Source of the DNA: Spirochaetia bacterium
Lineage (GTDB): Bacteria > Spirochaetota > Spirochaetia > DSM-16054 > Sediminispirochaetaceae
Length of the DNA: 64,000 nucleotides
Direction of reading: 5' to 3'
NCBI GenBank assembly: GCA_021736475.1
Contig: JAIPFV010000002.1
Span: forward strand, 1-64,000
Below are positions 18,562-26,885 of this stretch, one piece after another (position 1 is the first letter of the stretch; each line of letters opens with the position of its first letter). The position numbers and the translations under genes were made by a program. The notes under the pieces are model-generated. The model was not told where the DNA came from, ran no database searches, and saw only the letters and a program-made list of their open reading frames with translations.

Positions 18562-19755
18562 CTAATGTGTAATTCGAGGATTAATGAAATCAATACCAAT
18601 CCATGCATTTGTATTCGACATGTTTTGGTCGATTAGTCCAAGTTCAACCTGATCGGTTGTCTCGGCTACCAAATAGCGTTTTTCATCGAGAGGGAAACGA
18701 GCTCCCTGACCGTCTACGTCGACCGCCGCCATACTGTGTTTGTACACCGAAGATACCATCAGAATTGCATCAATCTGGTAGTGATGGAGGAGCATAGTAT
18801 AAAGCAGCCCCCGGGAATCACAGTCACCACGGTTCTCCACCGCCGCCCGCAAGGGGGAGAGACAATCGGACAGGCTTTCCAGACGCTCGTACTCAAAACT
18901 CTGCACCCATGCTAACAGTACTGCGGCAATCTCCTCGGGCTTGTGATCCTGTGGTGATAGATAGGTCTGCAGTGCCGAATAGAGCGGACGGCTTCGGACG
19001 AACAAGTCACGATACACAAGCCGGTAGTACCGTTTCCAGGCAGCTTCCGCGTATTCGGTCCCCCCGTATACCGACAAAACCCGTGCTTCCCGTTCAATTA
19101 CATCCTGGGTCGCATCGATAGCGGCATTACTTAAGGCAAGTGGAACCTGGCGGCCCTCAAATTGAATTTCAAAGCGTTCCACATCCTGAGCCGGATAGGG
19201 CGATACCGATTGACTAATAGGTCCCGGCTCTACCAGACCGCGGTCTCCGATAGCCAGTGAATCCATCGCGGAGAAAAGGGTATCCTGATAGGTGGAGAGT
19301 TTGCCCTTTAGAGCAAAGCCAACTACCACCACATCGATCCTGGGGGACTCGATACAGAGCACATATCCTTGGAAACGACGGTCCTGCTGTTGGAACTCCA
19401 CCTGTGAGAGGTGGGCATCCATTCCGGAATGAGCGTAGCTGCTGCCGGCATATACATGGGCACCAAGTTCGGCGGCAACGGTAGAATGCATTTGGTTCAC
19501 ATCCTGAAACTGTCCGCCCGGATGCTGTTTAAGCAAAAAATAGGCTTCTTCTGCCTGGTTGACCGCCGAAAACTTGTTCTCTTCAATTCCCTGTACCTGC
19601 CAGCTGGCCGGCAAGTTCACAAACAGCTCCTCTCCAAACTGCAGATACTCGCCCCAGCTTTTTCCGGCCGGCACAAGCAAACACAAAAAAACAAACAGAA
19701 CAGCGGCGCCCTTCCGTTCTAAGGCAGGAAGGGCCGCTTTAATAAAACTACTCAC
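18562..19755 (-). CDS. Exported transglutaminase-like protein of unknown function
   Basis: A 397 aa protein with an N-terminal signal peptide (hydrophobic core AAVLFVFLCLLVPAG, about 17-31). The C-terminal third has a transglutaminase/cysteine-protease-like core: Cys312 in NRGDCDSR, His340 in YKHSMAAV and an acidic residue in YLVAETT (Glu365), spaced as in bacterial transglutaminase-like domains. The middle part is not recognised. The GTG start overlaps the ligase stop by 8 bases, so it is co-translated with a cytoplasmic acyl-CoA ligase, an odd pairing. A periplasmic amidase, crosslinking or protease role is inference. Confidence 0.8.
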   Translation of the reverse strand: MSSFIKAALPALERKGAAVLFVFLCLLVPAGKSWGEYLQFGEELFVNLPASWQVQGIEENKFSAVNQAEEAYFLLKQHPGGQFQDVNQMHSTVAAELGAHVYAGSSYAHSGMDAHLSQVEFQQQDRRFQGYVLCIESPRIDVVVVGFALKGKLSTYQDTLFSAMDSLAIGDRGLVEPGPISQSVSPYPAQDVERFEIQFEGRQVPLALSNAAIDATQDVIEREARVLSVYGGTEYAEAAWKRYYRLVYRDLFVRSRPLYSALQTYLSPQDHKPEEIAAVLLAWVQSFEYERLESLSDCLSPLRAAVENRGDCDSRGLLYTMLLHHYQIDAILMVSSVYKHSMAAVDVDGQGARFPLDEKRYLVAETTDQVELGLIDQNMSNTNAWIGIDFINPRITH

Positions 19756-21451
19756 TGGACTCCCCGTCCACCTTGAAGCGCTTAATTTTCTTGGTGGTCG
19801 TCATTTCCATTGGTTCATTCAAGACTTTAAATCGCTCAATCCGCTTATACGGCATTAACTCGAGGTTTACCTCTTTTATAATGGAATCGATACGGGCTTC
19901 AATATCCTGGGAACTGAAGGCCTCGTAGTTGGGATATACAAAAGCTTCAATACCCTCGGTCTTCATTTTCTCGTCGGTCACATACCCCTTGACCATGATC
20001 TGCTCGATCTCATCGTACAATTGGAAGTAATCTTCGATTTCCTCGGGAAAGACGTTTTTGCCGCCCTCGGTTACGATTAGGTTCTTCTGGCGGCCGGTGA
20101 GATACAGGTAGTTCTCGCTGTCCAGATAACCGACGTCTCCGGTTTTAAACCATCCGTCATCGGTAAAGACTTCCTTGGTAGCCGCCTCATTATGATAATA
20201 GCCCTGCATTACCATAGGACCTCGGGCAATCAACTCCCCGTTACCCTCTTCATCCGGATCAAGCACCTTCATTTCGGCTTGGGGAATAACCTTGCCTACG
20301 GAAGCCTCTTTATAATGCTCCACCGGATTCAGGGTAAGAATCGGGGATGTTTCGGTAAGACCGTAGCCCTGCACAAAATCAATACCCAGCTGGTTAAACA
20401 TACTGAAAGTCGATGAGGGAAGCGGCCCGCCTCCACAAATACAGATTCGATTAGTATCGAGGGACAACTTCTTCAATATGCCCTTAAACATCTTCTTTCC
20501 GGGGTTTACTCCAAAGGTCTTTTTAATAAACCCGCTCACGAACATCAACCCCCGGATAAGCCCGTACACCACAATACCCTTCTCACGGACTCCCCGCAGC
20601 AGGCCCTTCAACAGTTTATTGAACAACATGGGAATACCGAGAAACATGGTAACTTGCCCCTCATGCAGATCTTTCAAGATTTGCTTTATCACCAGTTTCT
20701 TGGCAAATACAATTTCCGCACCAACCGAGATAGCTTCGATGAACACCGCTAACATGGTATAAGAGTGGTGGATCGGAAGAAGGGCATAAAACACATCGGT
20801 ATGGTATACGGACATATTCGCCTGAGCGAGAAAACAGTCGCTTACAAGGTTTTTATGGGTCAGCATAACTCCTTTCTGATTTCCCGTTGTACCCGAAGTA
20901 TATAAGATGGCCGCTAAATCCTCTTCTACGGGCATTTCCCGGGCAGGAGCATCCTGGTCCTTTATATCCAGAATATAATGCTCTTTTCCTGGAGCTAAAG
21001 AAATTTTCTCTTTTAACTTTATTTTGCCTTCCTGTTCAATTTCCTCGAACTTTTCCTCATCGATGAAGGCAATCTTTGCATCGGAAAAATCAATAAAGGC
21101 GGCTATATCCTTATTTCTCAGCTGATAATCGATCGGAACCACCACTCCCCCGGCATACAGTACCGCGAGGTAGGCAATTGCCCATTCAGGTGAATTTTTA
21201 CCGGTCACCGCTACGCGGTCGCCCTTTTTCACACCACTGTGCACTAGATGGTTTGAAACAGATTTTATTGCCGCCAGGGTTTCTCCATAATTGAGAAAGA
21301 TGTTGTCCGGCTCGTAAATGCTAAAACAGCGCCGCTCCGGGAACCTCTCACTAGTGATGGAAAATAATTCAGGGAGTGTAGGCCACTCACCTTGAAAATG
21401 ACTGCCCCTATATGCATCTAAAAACTTCCACGGTGCTTCCTTTTCCCGCAT
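19748..21451 (-). CDS. AMP-dependent synthetase/long-chain acyl-CoA ligase
   Basis: A 567 aa adenylate-forming ligase. The phosphate loop YTSGTTGNQKG is at 184-194, followed by VQGYGLTETSPIL, WFKTGDVGYLD and the C-terminal GGKNVFPEEIEDY. It probably makes acyl-CoA from fatty acids for lipid recycling. It is the first gene of an operon with the transglutaminase-like protein and the alcohol dehydrogenase. Compared with the 7961-9832 ligase it lacks the hydrophobic N-terminal extension and differs in linker sequence, so the two are paralogues rather than a recent duplication. Confidence 0.92.
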   Translation of the reverse strand: MREKEAPWKFLDAYRGSHFQGEWPTLPELFSITSERFPERRCFSIYEPDNIFLNYGETLAAIKSVSNHLVHSGVKKGDRVAVTGKNSPEWAIAYLAVLYAGGVVVPIDYQLRNKDIAAFIDFSDAKIAFIDEEKFEEIEQEGKIKLKEKISLAPGKEHYILDIKDQDAPAREMPVEEDLAAILYTSGTTGNQKGVMLTHKNLVSDCFLAQANMSVYHTDVFYALLPIHHSYTMLAVFIEAISVGAEIVFAKKLVIKQILKDLHEGQVTMFLGIPMLFNKLLKGLLRGVREKGIVVYGLIRGLMFVSGFIKKTFGVNPGKKMFKGILKKLSLDTNRICICGGGPLPSSTFSMFNQLGIDFVQGYGLTETSPILTLNPVEHYKEASVGKVIPQAEMKVLDPDEEGNGELIARGPMVMQGYYHNEAATKEVFTDDGWFKTGDVGYLDSENYLYLTGRQKNLIVTEGGKNVFPEEIEDYFQLYDEIEQIMVKGYVTDEKMKTEGIEAFVYPNYEAFSSQDIEARIDSIIKEVNLELMPYKRIERFKVLNEPMEMTTTKKIKRFKVDGESSE

Positions 21452-21547
21452 AGCTCCTCCTTTAGTCTATCCGAACATTTTCTATTCTTTTAAATCCTAC
21501 TATAGCGGATGGACCCGTAGAACACAAGTGAAACTTGAAGGCCAACC

Positions 21548-22330
21548 TTACTGTTCTGCTTCGGTGTCGGTTCCGAGACGAGTCTGTGCAATAAAGCCGT
21601 GTTCAATCACTTCGCTGCGTACCTGCCGCTGCTGCTCATCCAAAAGAGGAACCCAGTTGTATTCAGTCAACAGGGCTTCAATGTGTTTAAACTTCGCTTT
21701 GTAGTTCATATGGGCATTTTCATGCACATAGTACCCAAGATATAGGTATTCACTTCTCCGCTGCCTCGCTAAGGCTATCTGCCGCAACACCGCATAAGTG
21801 CCGAGGCTCAAATGGGCATAGTTTGGATCCCAATAGCAATAAATGGCAGACAGCACAGAGGGGCTCATATCCATATGGCTCACCGCCAGCAATTTTTCAC
21901 CCTCGTATATCTGCAGCTCCTTTCCGAAGGGGGCATTCTCGAAAAAGGAGTGTTTAAAATCCTCATAGCTGGGCTCTCCGTTGTGCTCGAACCTTTCCGA
22001 GTGAGCACAGTACAGGTCGTACTTCTCTGCAGTAGGTTCAAGCTCACTCTGCACAACCCTCAGATGACGGTTTTTCCGCAGCACACGTCTGAAGCTGCGG
22101 TTGAAGGTGAACTTTCTTACCGGAATGCGGATTGGAATACATTGGCTGCATTCACTACACAGGGGGCGAAAGAAATGTTCTCCGAAATGCCGAAAACCGA
22201 TTGCAAGCATGAAGTTCATGCCTTCAGCGTCAATCTCGCGTACCACAAGGGTTTCACTCTCGAAGGTAAGCCCATCAATATATGGACAGGGGGTTTCAAG
22301 TAAGCCCATCGGAATGCCTTGAATATTCAT
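21548..22330 (-). CDS. bpt: Aspartate/glutamate leucyltransferase (Bpt, ATE family)
   Basis: Transfers leucine from Leu-tRNA to proteins with N-terminal Asp or Glu, marking them for ClpS/ClpAP in the N-degron pathway. The N-terminal ATE domain shows CPYIDGL and the cysteine cluster CSECSQC, then RIPVRKFTFNRSFRR; the C-terminal half holds YCYWDPNYAHLSLGTYA and YLYLGYYVHENAHMNYKAKF. At 260 aa it is the bacterial length. Met8 (22309) has a better-placed AAGG and is an alternative start. It diverges from hisD. No clpS or clpA is nearby. Confidence 0.92.
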   Translation of the reverse strand: MNIQGIPMGLLETPCPYIDGLTFESETLVVREIDAEGMNFMLAIGFRHFGEHFFRPLCSECSQCIPIRIPVRKFTFNRSFRRVLRKNRHLRVVQSELEPTAEKYDLYCAHSERFEHNGEPSYEDFKHSFFENAPFGKELQIYEGEKLLAVSHMDMSPSVLSAIYCYWDPNYAHLSLGTYAVLRQIALARQRRSEYLYLGYYVHENAHMNYKAKFKHIEALLTEYNWVPLLDEQQRQVRSEVIEHGFIAQTRLGTDTEAEQ

Positions 22331-22457
22331 TCCAAAATACTCGGCAAAAACAGCCTTTTTTTCAAGGGCTCCACCTTTTGGTTTAGGTGCAAGTGGTATA
22401 AAGCGTGCTGTTCAACTGGTGCAGAAAATAATCCTACTTACATTGACTGTCTTGGGT

Positions 22458-22466
22458 TGGTATACT
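22458..22466 (+). promoter_or_regulatory. Extended -10 element upstream of hisD
   Basis: TGGTATACT matches the extended -10 pattern TGnTATAAT at all but one base. It lies about 40 bases before the hisD ATG at 22507. No good -35 is visible at 17 bp. Confidence 0.3.
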
Positions 22467-22506
22467 ACAGTATTTTTACTACTACATGGATTACATGGAA
22501 AGAAAA

Positions 22507-23811
22507 ATGCAGATATACATACAAAAATGGAACGAATACAGCGACGAACAAAAGAACAGGATGTTCCAGCGATCGGAAATGGATATTTCCGAGGTGGAAG
22601 ATTCAATTGCACAGATACTCGAGCAGGTACGTCTGAAGGGCGACCAAGCCCTCATAGAGTATACCCAACGTTTTGATAAAGCCGATCTTAGGACTGTCCC
22701 ACTGCAGGTACAACCGGAAGAGTTCGAAGCCGCGGCTCAAGCCCTTGATGATGATCTAAAGGGATCCATCGAGTTTGCAGTCAACACCACCTGGAACTAT
22801 CACTTGTCGCAAAAACCGGAGGGCATGCAAATGAAGGAGCTGCACCCCGGACTTATAGCCGGGGAACGTGCCCTTCCAATAGATTCGGCAGGACTGTACG
22901 TTCCGCGCGGCCGCGGCAGTTTTCCTTCGATGCTGTATATGCTGGCGGTTCCTGCAAAAATCGCCGGGGTACCTTCAATTCAAATTGTCACTCCTCCTAA
23001 TCCGGACGGAAGTGTGGATGCGGCGTGTCTGTACGCTGCCAAACTAATCGGAATCGAGAAAGTTTTCCGGGTGGGGGGAGCCCATGCAATTGCGGCCCTG
23101 GCCTACGGCACCGAAAGCATTCCGGGAGTGCTCAAAGTAGTCGGCCCCGGCAGCAGCTACGTCACGGCAGCTAAACGCCTGCTGGCCTCGAAAATCGATA
23201 CGGGCTTACCGGCGGGCCCCTCCGAATCTATGATTATTGCCGATGAACAGGCAGATGCCTGGAATATTGCACTGGATTTAATGGTCGAGGCGGAACACGG
23301 CTCCGACTCATGTGCTCTGCTGCTGACGGATTCACCCGCCCTCGCAGAACAGGTGCGCTCCAGTGTGAGTCAAATAGGCGGTTCGCTTCCCGCCCCGCGA
23401 GCCGGTTTTGTGCAGGATGTATTTAACCGCTACGGGGGAATAATCCTCACCGAGTCTATCGATGAGGCAGTGGAAATTGTGAACCGCTTTGCCCCGGAAC
23501 ACCTGCTGATTAACACCCGTGAACCCTTTCATATTATGAATAAAATCACCAATGCCGGTGAGATTCTGTTAGGAAAGCACCTTCCCTTTTCGGCGGCCAA
23601 TTACAGTACCGGAGCGAACGCGGTATTACCGACCGGCGGATGGGCTAAGAGCTACTCTCCGGTATCGGTCCGCGATTTTATGAAATTCTCGTCGGTGGTG
23701 TATGCAGAGAAAAACGGATATCAACAATTAAAAGAACACGTAATACGTATTGCCGAGTATGAAGGCTTTATTACCCACGGAAATGCCCTTAAGATGCGGA
23801 GGGAAGAGTGA
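22507..23811 (+). CDS. hisD: Histidinol dehydrogenase
   Basis: Zinc enzyme that oxidises histidinol to histidine in two NAD-dependent steps, the last of histidine synthesis. Signatures are GLYVPRGRG, PAGPSESMI, EAEHGSDSCALL and FAPEHLLI. The frame is open from 22486, but the ATG at 22507 has GGAAAG a few bases upstream and gives the normal length (434 aa). It is the first gene of hisD-folC-hisC, with a 4 nt stop/start overlap to folC. The other his genes are elsewhere. Confidence 0.95.
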   Translation: MQIYIQKWNEYSDEQKNRMFQRSEMDISEVEDSIAQILEQVRLKGDQALIEYTQRFDKADLRTVPLQVQPEEFEAAAQALDDDLKGSIEFAVNTTWNYHLSQKPEGMQMKELHPGLIAGERALPIDSAGLYVPRGRGSFPSMLYMLAVPAKIAGVPSIQIVTPPNPDGSVDAACLYAAKLIGIEKVFRVGGAHAIAALAYGTESIPGVLKVVGPGSSYVTAAKRLLASKIDTGLPAGPSESMIIADEQADAWNIALDLMVEAEHGSDSCALLLTDSPALAEQVRSSVSQIGGSLPAPRAGFVQDVFNRYGGIILTESIDEAVEIVNRFAPEHLLINTREPFHIMNKITNAGEILLGKHLPFSAANYSTGANAVLPTGGWAKSYSPVSVRDFMKFSSVVYAEKNGYQQLKEHVIRIAEYEGFITHGNALKMRREE

Positions 23812-25181
23812 GTGATACCAGTAATCCGGCTGAAGAGCTGTTTGCCTATTTTGGATCGTTTGTAAATTTTGAACAGAAGCAGAAGCAGACTATTCGAGAA
23901 TATCGACTGGACCGTATGCATCAGCTCCTCGAGTTTTTTGGAAACCCCCATACCCGTCTACACACTATTCATATCGCCGGCTCAAAGGGAAAGGGATCTA
24001 CCGCCATATATCTGGCCCGCGGATTGGAAGCTTTAGGCTATCCCACAGGCTTATACAGTTCGCCACACATAAGCAACTACCGAGAGCGCATCACCAAGGC
24101 CGGCAGTTTCTTTCCAACCGAGATGTACCTCGAAGTCGGCGGCCGGATCAAAAAAGCTCTTCCGGAATTTAAGCGTACAGTACTGGCAGGTGAGGCCGAA
24201 CCAACGGCGTTTGAATTATTTACCCTATTTGCGTTTCTTCTGTTTGTAGAGGCCGGCTGCAGCTATGCGGTAATAGAGACGGGAATCGGAGGGCGGCTGG
24301 ATGCCACTAATGTAATCACGCCACAAGCGGCGGTCATTATGCCGATTGAATTGGAGCACACCGACATTTTAGGATCGTCCCTGGAACAGATCGCTTCTGA
24401 AAAGGCAGGAATTATCAAACCGGGCAGACCGGTGTTTGTCTCCCGCCAGAGGGAAAAAGCGCTGGGGGTGCTCAGGGAAAAGGCCGAGGAGAGCCAGAGT
24501 CCGTTTTATTACTTTCCCGAGTACCCCCAGAATTTCTCGGCGTCGGTCAACTCGCTGGGCACCCGGCTGAAGCTTCAATGGAAGGACGATTCACAAGGAC
24601 AAGCAATTACTCTCAATTTAGCAATGCAGGGAGAGGTACAGGCAGAAAATGCTGCGCTGGCTCTGACCGTACTGCGAGAGCTTCTGCCGGAGCAGTTCGC
24701 ATCATCCAGCTATCCTGCTGTACTGCAGGCGGTAGCCTCCGCCGGCTTGCCGGGACGAATGGAAAAGTGCCGATCCGCTCCTACGGTGATTCTTGATGGG
24801 GCACATACCCCTTCATCAATACAACGTACAATCACCGCTTTTCAGCAGGTATACGGTGCACAGGGGATATGTATTTTCGGCTCGGTAGAGGGCAAGGATA
24901 CCGCTGGTATGGCCGCGGCTATCACTGAGGCCTTTAGTGATATTATTATTTCGCAACCCGGAACGTTTAAACCGAACTCCCCGGAGGAAGTGGCAAAAGT
25001 ATTTCATAGGCTGACAGCGTCCGCAGAGCTAATTACCAACCCGAACACTGCCCTTCAAAGAGCTTTGGAGCTCTCCGGAGGCACACGACCGGTTCTAGTG
25101 ACCGGATCATTCTACATGGTAGCCGAAATTCGTCCACTTCTGCAGAAAGAACACAGTTCGGGCATCCAGGAGGTTATATGA
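23808..25181 (+). CDS. folC: Folylpolyglutamate/dihydrofolate synthase
   Basis: Mur-ligase-type ATP enzyme adding glutamate to folates. The 457 aa protein shows the P-loop HIAGSKGKGSTAIYLA, YSSPHISNYRERI, the metal-site ETGIGGRLDATN and LDGAHTPSSI in the C-terminal domain. The GTG start overlaps the hisD stop (GTGA), and the gene ends in an ATGA overlap with hisC, so the three are translationally coupled. Placement between two histidine genes is organisational and does not imply a histidine function. Confidence 0.94.
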   Translation: MSDTSNPAEELFAYFGSFVNFEQKQKQTIREYRLDRMHQLLEFFGNPHTRLHTIHIAGSKGKGSTAIYLARGLEALGYPTGLYSSPHISNYRERITKAGSFFPTEMYLEVGGRIKKALPEFKRTVLAGEAEPTAFELFTLFAFLLFVEAGCSYAVIETGIGGRLDATNVITPQAAVIMPIELEHTDILGSSLEQIASEKAGIIKPGRPVFVSRQREKALGVLREKAEESQSPFYYFPEYPQNFSASVNSLGTRLKLQWKDDSQGQAITLNLAMQGEVQAENAALALTVLRELLPEQFASSSYPAVLQAVASAGLPGRMEKCRSAPTVILDGAHTPSSIQRTITAFQQVYGAQGICIFGSVEGKDTAGMAAAITEAFSDIIISQPGTFKPNSPEEVAKVFHRLTASAELITNPNTALQRALELSGGTRPVLVTGSFYMVAEIRPLLQKEHSSGIQEVI

Positions 25182-26254
25182 ACCCAGCACTTGTTTCGGC
25201 ACGAGCCCGCGGGCTGACCCCGTACACCCCCGGCGAACAGCCTCAGGATAAAACCTACATCAAACTGAACACAAATGAGAATCCCTACCCCCCTGCCCCC
25301 GCTGTCCAGACTCAGCTTAGGGAATCTATCGCAGAGGAACTCAGGCTCTACCCTGATCCTAACTCTACCCAGCTCCGCGAGGCGTTGGCCGGACACTATC
25401 AACTGACCCCAGAGGAGGTCTTCGTCGGGAATGGATCGGATGAGGTTCTCTCGTTTGCCTTTTACGCTTTTTTTGACCCTCACAACGGACCAGTTCTCTT
25501 TCCGGCCCACACTTACAGCTTTTATCCGGTGTACTGCACCTACTACGGTCTGGAGTACCGGAAAATTCCAATGGGCGAAGATTTTTCAGTACGGCTTTCA
25601 GGTTTCAGTGAACAGGATACTTTCTCGGGAGTCATATTTCCCAATCCCAATGCTCCCACGGGAATTGCAATTTCTCGGGAGCAGATTGCAGCCTTCCTAG
25701 GCTCGGCACGTAGTGACCGTGTGTACGTAATTGACGAGGCGTATGTTGACTTTGGTGCTGAGTCCTGCAGCGGGCTGGTTCGAGAGTTTCCCAATTTACT
25801 GGTGGTGCACACTTTTTCCAAAAGCCGTTCACTGGCCGGGTTACGACTCGGCTTCGCCCTCGGGAACCCGGAGCTCATAGCCACGCTTTTCACAGTAAAA
25901 GACTCGTTTAATTCCTATCCCCTAAACCGTTTGAGCCAACAGCTCGCCCTTCGTGCATTGGAGAATAAAAGCTATTATGAGAAGATGCAGGAGAAGATAA
26001 TCGAAACCCGCGAGAGAACGGTCGACCGGCTTCGTACACGGGGGTGGAATGTACTGCCCTCCTCGGCCAACTTTATTTTTGCGTCAGCTCCGGGAATTGA
26101 CGGCGGTACGCTGTATTCAGATTTAAAACAGAGGGGAATTTTAGTCCGCCACTTTAACCATACTGGTATTAAAGAGTTTGTTCGTATTACCATAGGTACT
26201 GATGAACAGATGGATAGGTTACTGGCCGACTTAGATGCGCTTTACTCAAAATAG
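25178..26254 (+). CDS. hisC: Histidinol-phosphate aminotransferase
   Basis: PLP enzyme converting imidazole-acetol phosphate and glutamate to histidinol phosphate. The 358 aa fold-type I sequence has LNTNENPYPPAP, GNGSDEVL, IFPNPNAPTGIA, the aspartate VIDEAYVDFG and the PLP lysine in HTFSKSRSLAGLRLGF. The ATG overlaps the folC stop. Its stop codon TAG (26252-26254) is formed by the first three bases of a repeated two-hairpin element, so the element may have been inserted at, or defines, the 3' end of this gene. Confidence 0.95.
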   Translation: MNPALVSARARGLTPYTPGEQPQDKTYIKLNTNENPYPPAPAVQTQLRESIAEELRLYPDPNSTQLREALAGHYQLTPEEVFVGNGSDEVLSFAFYAFFDPHNGPVLFPAHTYSFYPVYCTYYGLEYRKIPMGEDFSVRLSGFSEQDTFSGVIFPNPNAPTGIAISREQIAAFLGSARSDRVYVIDEAYVDFGAESCSGLVREFPNLLVVHTFSKSRSLAGLRLGFALGNPELIATLFTVKDSFNSYPLNRLSQQLALRALENKSYYEKMQEKIIETRERTVDRLRTRGWNVLPSSANFIFASAPGIDGGTLYSDLKQRGILVRHFNHTGIKEFVRITIGTDEQMDRLLADLDALYSK

Positions 26255-26320
26255 TTTCGCATGCCGCTTCGCGGCAACCGAAACGACGAAAATAGCCGTA
26301 TTCGGCTATTTTCTTAATAG
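26252..26320 (+). repeat. Two-hairpin repeat element, copy 1 (upstream of the macrodomain gene)
   Basis: Hairpin 1: outer stem GTTTCG/CGAAAC, a 2x2 internal loop, inner stem TGCCGC/GCGGCA and loop TTC. An invariant GAC linker follows, then hairpin 2: GAAAATAGCCG/CGGCTATTTTC with a TATT loop. The element begins with the hisC stop codon, and its last bases (TAATAG) run into the AGGAGG ribosome-binding site of the next gene. Copies 2 and 3 share stems and linker but differ in loops. Hairpin 2 followed by TTAAT could act as an attenuator. Confidence 0.75.
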
Positions 26321-26330
26321 GAGGAATCTT

Positions 26331-26882
26331 ATGAAAAAGCTGCTGCAGGATCGTGTAATTGTTCAAACCGGGGATATTACATCAATTGAAGTTGATGCGA
26401 TTGTAAATGCCGCCAACTCCAGTTTAATGGGTGGTGGGGGTGTTGACGGGGCCATCCACCGTCGTGGAGGGAAGGCAATTCTACAGGAGTGCAAGGAAAT
26501 CCGTCAACATCAGTATCCGGAAGGGCTTCCAACCGGCAAAGCAGTGATTACAAATGCGGGAAAGCTCCCCTCCTCCCATATAATCCATACTGTCGGCCCG
26601 GTATGGCATGGAGGTAATCAGGATGAAGAACAACAGCTTGAAGCGGCGTATACCAATTCCCTATCAGTTGCATCTGAAACCGGATTAAAAACCGTCGCTT
26701 TTCCGGCTATTAGCACTGGAGTATACGGCTTTCCGAAATCAAAGGCCGCCACCATTGCATATCAGACTATCAAACAATTTCTCAACAGTCATAGCCTTCC
26801 GAGGGAGGTATATCTGGTGTTTTTCAGCAGCGATGATGAACAGGTATTTCTGGAGACATTGCAAACCTACAACCTGGAGTAG
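26331..26882 (+). CDS. Macrodomain ADP-ribose-binding protein (YmdB-like deacetylase)
   Basis: A single macrodomain of 183 aa, probably hydrolysing O-acetyl-ADP-ribose or removing ADP-ribose from targets. Motifs are GDITSIEVDAIVNAANSS, the diphosphate loop GGGGVDGAIHRRGG, GLPTGKAVIT and FPAISTGVYGFPK. The frame extends upstream to 26235 through the repeat element, but AGGAGG six bases before the ATG at 26331 fixes this start. It is followed three bases after its stop by the RqcH-like gene. The two-hairpin element occupies the leader and may control it. Confidence 0.93.
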   Translation: MKKLLQDRVIVQTGDITSIEVDAIVNAANSSLMGGGGVDGAIHRRGGKAILQECKEIRQHQYPEGLPTGKAVITNAGKLPSSHIIHTVGPVWHGGNQDEEQQLEAAYTNSLSVASETGLKTVAFPAISTGVYGFPKSKAATIAYQTIKQFLNSHSLPREVYLVFFSSDDEQVFLETLQTYNLE

Positions 26883-26885
26883 CCT

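Noticed and set aside
21812-22303. 163-codon plus-strand frame opposite bpt
   Set aside because: The opposite strand encodes clear ATE-family motifs; no ribosome-binding site for this frame.
26252-26320. Integron attC site or known riboswitch
   Set aside because: No GTTRRRY/RYYYAAC core pairs for attC; no match to guanidine-II, preQ1, fluoride or glutamine motifs as far as I can judge by eye.
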